Of a stretch of 34,410 bases of DNA, positions 1-7,400 are shown one piece after another. The notes beneath the pieces are model-generated. The model saw only the letters and a program-made list of their open reading frames with translations, made no database searches and was not told where the DNA came from. Numbering within the stretch: the stretch's first letter is position 1; the number at the start of each line of letters is the position of its first letter. This DNA comes from Pseudanabaena sp. lw0831 (lineage in GTDB: Bacteria > Cyanobacteriota > Cyanobacteriia > Pseudanabaenales > Pseudanabaenaceae): assembly GCF_016584665.1 (NCBI RefSeq), contig NZ_BBJB01000032.1, positions 1-34,410 of the forward strand, written 5' to 3'. The position numbers and the translations under genes are program-made.

Positions 1-331
1 CAATATTTTGCAGCACTCGCTTGAGTTGTTTCGGTGATTGATTCACCCATTGTTTTATTTGTTCTTGCTGCTCAAGGGTAAACGTGGATTTACGACCTCG
101 CCCTGCTCGGTCACATAATCCCACCAACTTGAGCCTTTCCCAAGCCACAAACCAGTTATGAATCGTTTTGCGACTCACCCCAAAAATTTGCATCAGTTGC
201 GCTATCCTTATCCCTTGAGCGCTCAAAAGAATACAGTGTGCTCGTTGACGGATTGCAAAGCGGTGACTTTGACGATAGATTCTCCACAGTAGCTTTGTCG
301 TTTCAGGGGAAAGTGGAGCAATTAATCTCAC
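1..331 (-). CDS. IS630-type transposase, N-terminal part (cut by window edge)
   Basis: An open frame runs leftward from a GTG at 331 to the window edge with no stop. The translation begins VRLIAPLSPET and contains a helix-turn-helix stretch (GIRIAQLMQIFGVSRKTIHN), followed by a basic GRGRKSTF segment. This is the usual N-terminal DNA-binding region of cyanobacterial IS630-type transposases. The DDE catalytic domain would lie outside the window, so whether the copy is intact cannot be judged. An in-frame stop just upstream and the lack of an ATG support the GTG start, but no clear ribosome binding site is visible. Family assignment is by recognition of the N-terminal motif. Confidence 0.75.
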   Translation of the reverse strand, partial: MRLIAPLSPETTKLLWRIYRQSHRFAIRQRAHCILLSAQGIRIAQLMQIFGVSRKTIHNWFVAWERLKLVGLCDRAGRGRKSTFTLEQQEQIKQWVNQSPKQLKRVLQNI

Positions 332-412
332 AGTAATTAGATCACAATTAAGTAATCCTTAGAATCTTCCCATTACTATGAATATGTGTAAATAATTCTG
401 CATATCTACTTA

Positions 413-450
413 TAGTGGGAGCATCTCAACTAATTTAGATGCTCCCACTA
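413..450. repeat. Perfect stem-loop, 14-bp arms (possible IS end or terminator)
   Basis: The arms TAGTGGGAGCATCT (413-426) and AGATGCTCCCACTA (437-450) are perfectly complementary around a 10-nt loop. The structure lies between the transposase 5' end and the 3' end of the leftward HEPN module. The TA at its outer edges fits IS630-type target preference, so it may be the IS terminus. It could equally act as a terminator for the leftward genes, although no long T-run follows. Confidence 0.6.
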
Positions 451-452
451 AT

Positions 453-477
453 ATCTAACCAAAATCAATAAGCGATC
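453..477 (+). repeat. 25-bp direct repeat, copy 1 (flanks HEPN module)
   Basis: This 25-bp stretch starts ATCTAACCAAAATC and ends AAGCGATC. It is identical to 1338-1362 in the same orientation. The two copies bracket the two-gene HEPN module, ending immediately beside the stop codon of its second gene. Confidence 0.85.
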
Positions 478-867
478 TCACTTGATTTGGTAAATATATC
501 CATCATCAACCCTCACCCCATTAACCATATTATCCGTAAACCTTCTACCAGATAAATTACGATGCCATTGTAATTGTGACTGTCGCAAATCTTCAATTAA
601 TTCATTCTTAGGACTTACTGCAATAAGTGAAGTCCAATCAATTTTTAATTCGGGTTGAACATCACGGAATACCGTCAAAATCTCCTTATAAGCTTTGAGA
701 GTACCTTCGCGATCGCATATCTCTGAAGTCAACATCAAATGCCATGATTCTGAATCAGAAGAATAAATCCAAAGCGCTGAATCAGTTGATAGCCCTGCTG
801 AATTGAGGGCATCAATTAATCTTTGTCCTTCTTCAATTTCATAGTTTAGTAATGTTGCTGTAGCCAT
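478..867 (-). CDS. Hypothetical protein, partner of the adjacent HEPN protein
   Basis: The 129-residue product has no recognised domain, signal peptide or membrane segment. It is acidic to neutral, with an N-terminal region resembling a small alpha/beta fold (strand-rich SALWIYSSDSESWHLML) and a C-terminal GVRVDDGYIYQIK tail. The ATG at 867 lies inside the 3' end of the upstream HEPN gene (22-bp overlap), so the two are translationally linked. HEPN genes are commonly paired with a nucleotidyltransferase antitoxin, but the nucleotidyltransferase motif (GSxxxGxxxxxSDxD) is absent here. If this is the antitoxin-like partner, it is not the usual MNT type. The function is unknown. Confidence 0.7.
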   Translation of the reverse strand: MATATLLNYEIEEGQRLIDALNSAGLSTDSALWIYSSDSESWHLMLTSEICDREGTLKAYKEILTVFRDVQPELKIDWTSLIAVSPKNELIEDLRQSQLQWHRNLSGRRFTDNMVNGVRVDDGYIYQIK

Positions 868-1259
868 TGAAAAACTCCATAATCAGGATCGGCAATTGCT
901 GAGTACATATCGTGAGCTTCTTGTTCAGTATATGTCTTATATCGACTTTCAGGCTTCCAATGTTCTATAACTAATAACCAATTAGAGCCAAAACTTGGAT
1001 CGCTACGACGAGAGGCTAACTCTTTATCAAGTTTAGCATTTTTAACAAGTTTGACTAAATCGTGAGTGTGGCTATCTATAGCCATTTGCTTGTCAGGAAA
1101 ATCAAACTCTTTGGTATGCCTAGCAATGCAAGCTTTCAAAGCGCACTCCACTACATAGCCACTGAGATAATAGGCTCCAGAATATTGACCATTTTGGAGC
1201 AACACTTCGGCTTCTTTAAGACGGATGAAAGCTAGGTTTTGAAAATCTTGTCTATTCAA
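846..1259 (-). CDS. HEPN-domain protein
   Basis: This 137-residue helical protein has typical HEPN (PF05168-like) features. An N-terminal helix reads AFIRLKEAEVLLQNGQYSGA, followed by a YYLSGYVVECALKAC helix and an SHTHDLVKLV segment. The canonical Rx4-6H RNase motif is not obvious, so it may be a non-catalytic or substrate-binding HEPN. The only plausible start is a TTG at 1259, because an upstream in-frame stop lies a few codons away and no earlier ATG exists. It is the first gene of a two-gene leftward unit overlapping the following gene by 22 bp. A toxin-antitoxin-like role is inferred from the family only. Confidence 0.75.
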   Translation of the reverse strand: MNRQDFQNLAFIRLKEAEVLLQNGQYSGAYYLSGYVVECALKACIARHTKEFDFPDKQMAIDSHTHDLVKLVKNAKLDKELASRRSDPSFGSNWLLVIEHWKPESRYKTYTEQEAHDMYSAIADPDYGVFQWLQQHY

Positions 1260-1337
1260 GGAAATAGAATACTCTTATTAGATTTTTGCATTTCAGTATT
1301 TTGCAGGTGAATGAAAAGCGATCGCATATTAATCAAG

Positions 1338-1362
1338 ATCTAACCAAAATCAATAAGCGATC
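1338..1362 (+). repeat. 25-bp direct repeat, copy 2 (flanks HEPN module)
   Basis: Exact copy of 453-477 in the same orientation. It lies in the gap between the HEPN module and the 3' end of the COG0523 gene, which stops at 1373. Confidence 0.85.
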
Positions 1363-1372
1363 GCTAAATAAT

Positions 1373-2452
1373 TTAAACCAAGCAACCCATAAAACCCTCG
1401 CGGAGCTTCTCACTCTCTAAATGTCTGCCAATGAAGACCAATTGATTTTTGCGGAGTTCATTGTCTTTCCAAGGGCGATCGCGAGTTGCGTCAAACTGCA
1501 TATGCACTCCTTGAAATACCAAGCGCTCCTCAGAACCAGAGAGATTAATAATTCCCTTAGAACGGAAAATATCTTGACCTTGCGTTTTCAATAGCTCACT
1601 AATCCATGCTTGGAACTTGTAAGGATTGACCACACCTGCTTCTAGAATACTGACTGAGCCAACCTCTTCATCATGGATATGGTGATGATGTTCGTGTTTG
1701 TCATGGTCATGCTCGTGATGATCGTCGTGGTCATGAGGATCATGGTTATGCTCGTGATCGTGATCATGTTCTTCCTTGACTTGAGCTGCAAGAAACTCAG
1801 GATTCTTTTCAAGGATACGATTGAGGTCAAAGCCACCAACATTGAGGACTTTATTGATGCTGTCATCGATACTTTCAGTATTGGTTTGATTTAACTGAAC
1901 GCGATCGACTCTTGCTAAAACGTTCAAATGCTTGATTTTTGCTTCGAGTTCTACTAATTCCGATTCAGTAACCAAATCAGTCTTATTCAGCAAAATCACA
2001 TCAGCAAAACCAATTTGTTCGAGAACTTCGCGATCGCCCCAATGTTGTTGGACATGCTTAGCATCAACAACTGTCACCACAGCATCAAGGGCAACTTGTC
2101 TATGAATGTCCTCATCCATAAAGAAAGTTTGAATTACAGGACCGGGATCGGCTAAGCCTGTGGTCTCAATCAAAAGATGATCGAATTTATTACGGCGGCG
2201 CATAAGATTGCCAATGATCCGAATCAGGTCGCCACGCACAGTGCAACAAATACAGCCATTGTTCATTTCAAAAATTTCTTCGTCCGCACCGATAACTAAT
2301 TGTTGATCGATACCTACTTCGCCAAATTCATTGACGATCACGGCAACTTTCTTGCCATGTTCAGCTGTGAGGATGTGATTAAGTAATGTGGTTTTACCTG
2401 CGCCAAGGAAGCCTGTAAGCACAGTAGCGGGGATTTGTGATGTTGCGATCAT
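1373..2452 (-). CDS. COG0523 (CobW-like) GTPase, putative metal chaperone
   Basis: The 359-residue G3E-family P-loop GTPase has Walker A GFLGAGKTT (residues 14-22), the metal-binding GCICC motif (66-70; C67, C69, C70), an ETTGLADP switch region and an NKTD guanine-specificity motif near 156-159. A histidine/aspartate-rich loop of about 35 residues (about 228-262) sits between the GTPase and the C-terminal CobW_C domain. This layout is typical of COG0523 proteins that deliver or store zinc or other metals. Family members work in zinc limitation, cobalamin synthesis or nitrile hydratase maturation. No cobalamin genes are adjacent, so the zinc-related branch is more likely, but the metal is not readable from sequence. 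The ATG at 2452 begins MIATSQIPATVLTGF, as expected. Confidence 0.92.
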   Translation of the reverse strand: MIATSQIPATVLTGFLGAGKTTLLNHILTAEHGKKVAVIVNEFGEVGIDQQLVIGADEEIFEMNNGCICCTVRGDLIRIIGNLMRRRNKFDHLLIETTGLADPGPVIQTFFMDEDIHRQVALDAVVTVVDAKHVQQHWGDREVLEQIGFADVILLNKTDLVTESELVELEAKIKHLNVLARVDRVQLNQTNTESIDDSINKVLNVGGFDLNRILEKNPEFLAAQVKEEHDHDHEHNHDPHDHDDHHEHDHDKHEHHHHIHDEEVGSVSILEAGVVNPYKFQAWISELLKTQGQDIFRSKGIINLSGSEERLVFQGVHMQFDATRDRPWKDNELRKNQLVFIGRHLESEKLREGFMGCLV

Positions 2453-2499
2453 AGATGATGCCAGATGCTGGGGATGCTTATAAAAATGTACTAAAAACG

Positions 2500-2505
2500 A
2501 TTATA
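2500..2505 (-). promoter_or_regulatory. Possible -10 box (TATAAT) for the COG0523 gene
   Basis: On the minus strand a perfect TATAAT lies about 48 bp upstream of the ATG at 2452. No good TTGACA-like -35 stands 16-18 bp further upstream. The site is inside the 110-bp gap after the preceding leftward gene. It is weak evidence for an independent promoter, and no clear Zur-type inverted repeat was recognised. Confidence 0.3.
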
Positions 2506-2562
2506 GCGTCCTTAACTTTCTATAACCTTAGCGAGACGAGGGGCATTGCTTTGTGCTGACTT

Positions 2563-4434
2563 TTATCTTTTGCTAGCCAACAGAGTATTTTCGAGCAAAA
2601 GATTTGCGGACTCGGTATCGAGAGGCGGCGAAAATAAATAACCCTGTGCGTAATCGCAGGAAAGCGATCGCAAAATTTGTTTTTGTTCTTCCGTCTCAAT
2701 TCCTTCGGCGACAACATCCATATTTAGACCATGTGCTAAGTTAATGATTGTTGTGACAATATTGTTATTTGAGTTTAGCGCTAACTCTTTGACAAAAGCT
2801 CGATCAATTTTTAAGGTGTGGATTGGTAATTCATGTAAGCGGCTTAAAGAAGAGTATCCTGTGCCAAAGTCATCAATACAGAGTTTAATATCGAGGTTTT
2901 TTAATTGTTCTAGAGTAATTGATTCAATATTTGAGGAATCTAGTAGGCAACTTTCAGTAATTTCTAATTTAAGACAATTACTTGGTAGATTCAACTCATC
3001 CAACATTATTTTGACATTTTGAGCGAAGTTAATTTGTTTAAGTTGAATCGGTGAAATATTGACATTAACCCACAGAAAATTATCAGTGCGATCGCTAGTT
3101 TGATCGAGAAATTGTCGATACCAAGTTTGCATTTGTCTCAAAGACTCTCTCAAAACCCACCATCCTAATGCATTGATCAATCCAATTTCTTCAGCGATCC
3201 CAATAAACTTAGATGGCGATATCAATTTTCCAGAGGGGTGGTTCCATCGCACTAAAGATTCAAATCCACGGATGCGATTGGAAGTTAAGCAGAAAATTGG
3301 CTGATAGTACATACAAAATTCTTCCCGCTCGATCGCTCGTCTCAAATCATTTTCTAAATCTAATCTGGCGATCGCGATATCCCGAGTGGAAGGATTAAAG
3401 ACATCATAACGACCACGACCTTTATGCTTTGCCTGATACATGGCAATATCAGCATCCCTCAGGATATCTTCTGGCTGTTGGTAATCTTCGGTACCAATAG
3501 TAATCCCAATGCTGATACTAACAAATAGTTCGTAGTCGTAGAGTTTAAAAGGCGTTTCTAATTCAGCTTGGATGCGATCGGCTAAATCTGTTGCCTCTTC
3601 AAGGTTCGCAATGTCTTCAAAGAGGATCACAAATTCGTCACCGCCAAATCTGGCGACAGTGGCACGGGCAGGCAGTGAGGCTCTAAGTCTGCGGGTTGCC
3701 TGTTTGAGTAGCTCATCGCCGACTAAGTGACCGAGGCTATCGTTAATTACTTTAAAGCGATCGAGATCGGTAAATAAAACAGCATAAAGTTGCTTTTGCG
3801 TAGTCAAATACTGCAAACGCTGCATCAACCAAGCTCGATTTGGTAATCCAGTTAGGGTATCGTGAAATGCCTCATAAGCAAGTCTTTGCTCTCTAAGTAA
3901 TAATTGTGCTTGCACCTTTTGGAGATCGCAAAGAGCATCCGAAAGCTCACTTGTACGTTCATTGACACGATTTTCTAATTCTTGAGTAAAGTTTTGCAGT
4001 TGCAGATTTTTTTCCTGTACTTGCCTTGTTAAAGAACTAACTTGTAGATGGGTCTTTACTCTAGCTATTACTTCATCCCGATCAAAAGGTTTAGTGATGT
4101 AATCAACAGCACCCAAATCAAATCCTTTAACCTTGTCTAAAGTGTCTGAGAGGGAAGTCATAAAAATAATCGGGATTTCACTAGTTTCTGGCGTGCTTTT
4201 TAATATTTTACAAGCAGAAAATCCATCCATGATCGGCATCATTACATCTAAAAAAATTAGATCGGGTTTGACATAAATTGCCTGCTCGATCGCACTTTCG
4301 CCATCAACGGCAACCAAAACCTCCCAATCACAATTGGCTAAAGTTCCAGATAAAACCTTGAGATTATTGGGGTTATCATCAACTATTAAGATTTTGCCTA
4401 ATATTTTGCTTTTGGATAAAAATTCTGTATTCAT
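2563..4434 (-). CDS. Response regulator with GGDEF and EAL domains (c-di-GMP turnover)
   Basis: The 623-residue regulator starts with a receiver domain (about 15-130) carrying the acidic pair DD near residue 19, phospho-acceptor D63 (FLDVMMP) and the conserved lysine in TKPF. A coiled coil (about 135-185) leads to a GGDEF domain with the intact motif GGDEF (264-268), then an EAL domain. The EAL domain reads ESLVRW at the signature and retains DDFGTGYSSL, KIDRAFV and AEGIET, so both cyclase and phosphodiesterase residues look intact. It lies 45 bp downstream of the hybrid kinase gene on the same strand. Phosphorelay from that kinase to this receiver is therefore a reasonable inference. Which catalytic activity dominates cannot be told from sequence. 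Confidence 0.93.
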   Translation of the reverse strand: MNTEFLSKSKILGKILIVDDNPNNLKVLSGTLANCDWEVLVAVDGESAIEQAIYVKPDLIFLDVMMPIMDGFSACKILKSTPETSEIPIIFMTSLSDTLDKVKGFDLGAVDYITKPFDRDEVIARVKTHLQVSSLTRQVQEKNLQLQNFTQELENRVNERTSELSDALCDLQKVQAQLLLREQRLAYEAFHDTLTGLPNRAWLMQRLQYLTTQKQLYAVLFTDLDRFKVINDSLGHLVGDELLKQATRRLRASLPARATVARFGGDEFVILFEDIANLEEATDLADRIQAELETPFKLYDYELFVSISIGITIGTEDYQQPEDILRDADIAMYQAKHKGRGRYDVFNPSTRDIAIARLDLENDLRRAIEREEFCMYYQPIFCLTSNRIRGFESLVRWNHPSGKLISPSKFIGIAEEIGLINALGWWVLRESLRQMQTWYRQFLDQTSDRTDNFLWVNVNISPIQLKQINFAQNVKIMLDELNLPSNCLKLEITESCLLDSSNIESITLEQLKNLDIKLCIDDFGTGYSSLSRLHELPIHTLKIDRAFVKELALNSNNNIVTTIINLAHGLNMDVVAEGIETEEQKQILRSLSCDYAQGYLFSPPLDTESANLLLENTLLASKR

Positions 4435-4479
4435 GGCTTTAGTTTAGATAATGGTTGTCAATTGAGTTATTTATCTTGC

Positions 4480-7400
4480 TTAATTTCGGTAGCACTTAAT
4501 AAATTCTTTTATTTTTTTGATCTGAAAATCATTTGCCATTTTTTGTAATTCCTGTGCAAAGGGTGCAAGATTAACATCTTGCTTTTCAAGCTTAATTGAA
4601 TGTTCGATAATGCTATTGATATTCCCCTGCATTACTAAATCAAAGAGGATGTCAATTTCTTCGATCGGTGGAGCTACTAAAGAGTATTTTTGATTTACGA
4701 CCATTTCTTTAATTAAGTTTATTTCTGGGAAGCCAGAATTTTGAGATGGTTTTATTTCTTCATATATCCAATTTATATTTAGATATTTCTCGATTTTAGT
4801 CAATAAACTATCAAAGTGAATCGGCTTAGGTAAAAAATCATTGCCTCCTATTTCTATACTTTGATTTTCATCTTTACTAAAAGCACTTGCCGAAGTAACG
4901 ATAATGACAACATCACTTAAATCAGTAGATCTCCGAAATTGTCTGATCATTTCAAAGCCATCCATTACTGGCATAACTAAATCGGTAATGATTAGATTTG
5001 GCTTTACAGTAGCTGTTAAGTCTAGAGCCTCCCGCCCATTATTTGCTTCAAAGATTTTAAATCCAATTTCTTCCAGTAGTTTTACTAAAATCATGCGATT
5101 TTCCCACTTGTCATCAACCAAAAGAATTGTTTGCTCATCCCCTCCATATCCTAATATCTTTCGTTGTTTAATCTGATTGTTAGTCTGTAGACAATCAAGA
5201 TCTACATTCGTTGCCTTTAAATTCAATTCCAGCCAAAATGTACTACCTTTACCTAATTCACTTTTAACATTTATCGAGCTTCCCATAATTTCGACAATTT
5301 TTTGACTGATTGCTAATCCCAAGCCTGTACCCTCAGATTTTGATTGCAAATTACCAGCTTGCTCGAATGGTGAAAATATATTCTGTAACAAATCTAGACT
5401 GATACCAATGCCCGTATCTTCGACTTGAAATCTCACTTTGTGCAAAGTATAAACCTCGCGATCGCCTAAATTGGAGTAGGAAATATCTGAATCAAGTGCT
5501 TCAACCCTGAAGGTTACGCCTCCATCTTCCGTAAATTTGATCGCGTTACCAAGTAGGTTAAGTAGAACTTGGCGCAAGCGCTTTTCATCAGCTTTAACGC
5601 CTATTGGCAGATTGCTAGATGGCAAATACGTAAAAGTAATCCCTTTTTGCTCCGACCTAACCGAACAAATCTCTACGACACCTTGTAAGAAATTAGGGAA
5701 ATGGAAATCGCTTTCGATTAGTTCCATCTTTTGCGCTTCAATTTTTGACAGATCGAGAATGTCGGCAATTAAATTTAGTAAATGTTGGCTGCATTGCTTG
5801 ATGACATTGATGCCTTCAATTTGCTTTGCAGTTAAATTGCGATCGCGTTGAAGAATTTGTACGTAGCCAAGAATTCCATTGAGCGGAGTTCTTAGCTCAT
5901 GGCTCATATTTGCCAAAAACTCACTCTTAGCTCTATTGGCAGAATCCGCTTCTCCCTTTGCTTTGGCAAGTTCTAACTCCGCTTGTTTGCGTTCGGTAAT
6001 ATCAGTGTGCGACCCAATCATGCGGATCGGGGTTCCATTATTAAAAAGAGCAATTCCTCTTGCTAAAATCCACTTATAAGAGCCATCTTTGCAAAGAACT
6101 CGATGCTCAGCGATATAGTGAGGAATTTCTCCCGCCCAATAGCTTTCGACTATAGACATTACTTGGTTGAGATCTTCAGGATGTACGAGATTAATCCAAG
6201 AGTCAACATTAGGAGCAATTTCTTCTTCCTCATATCCCAACATAGTTTTATATCTAGTCGAGAAAAACACATTATTGGTGATGCAGTCCCAATCCCAGAT
6301 GCCATCATTATTTCCCTTAAGTACTAATTGCCAACGTTTTTCGCTTTCTTTAAGCTGCTGCTCAGCAAGATTGCGATTAGAAGACTCGATCGCTAGGATC
6401 ACCAGATCGCCAATTGAGCGAGCAAAGCTTTGTTCTTCTAGAGTCCATTCACGTAAAAATTCCACGTGCTCGATGCATAAAACTCCCACAGTAATGTCAT
6501 CTCGACGAATTGGGATTTCCAGCATTGATGCGATTCCTAAGATTGAGAGATAATCTACAGCAAGCTCGAAAGTACGGGCATCTGTCAATACATCGGTTAC
6601 TGGTAGCACCAATTCAGCTTGTAAGGCTGCTAAATAGTGGGGATAATTGGCGATCGCTAAATCAGGTTCGATAAGATGTTGATTAGAACTCAACACAAAT
6701 TGATCGAGACATTCCCAATAAATACGATCCTGCTTTGCCATCCAAAGACTAACTCGTTCGACATTAAGGGTTTGGGCTACAGTTTCGGTTATTAGTCTAA
6801 TGTTTGACTTTAAGTCACCCAATCTCAGCTTTTCATCTCCTGCCAGTTTTGCTAAAACCTGATTGTGGAGGCTGAGCGTAGAGGCCCGTTTTTGCAGATC
6901 TTCTTCATATTTGTGACGCTCGGTAATATCAGTATGAGAACCTATCATCCGAATTGGCACACCACTTTCGTCAAAGAGAGCCTTAGCTCTAGCCAAAATC
7001 CACTTATAACTACCATCTTTGCAACGCAATCGATATTCCACAATGTAATTGGGTATCTTTTTCTCTAAGTAATTATTTGTAGATTTGATTGCTAAATCTA
7101 CATCTTCGGGATGAATTAGACCGCGCCATGTATCAGCAAGACCTACTAGTTCGTTTTCGCTATATCCGAGCATGGTCTGATAACGTGGCGAATAGAATGC
7201 TTCATTGGTCTGACAATTCCAATCCCATATACCATCATTATTACCTTCTAACGCAAGTTGCCAACGTTCTTCGCTTTCTTTTAATTGCTTTTCTGCAAGA
7301 TTCCGATTATAGGATTCGATCGCTAGAGCTACTAAATCGCCAATCGAACGGGCAAAGCTTTGATCTAACAAAGACCAATTTCTTGGTTCGCCAGTATGTT

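Noticed and set aside
1642-1894. Short frames rich in Met/Ile/Val on both strands
   Set aside because: They are other frames of the His/Asp-rich loop of the COG0523 gene, whose CAT/GAT repeats give open but meaningless frames.
2453-2562. Zur-type operator before the COG0523 gene
   Set aside because: Only a TATAAT was found. No convincing inverted TGATAATNATTATCA-like site is present.
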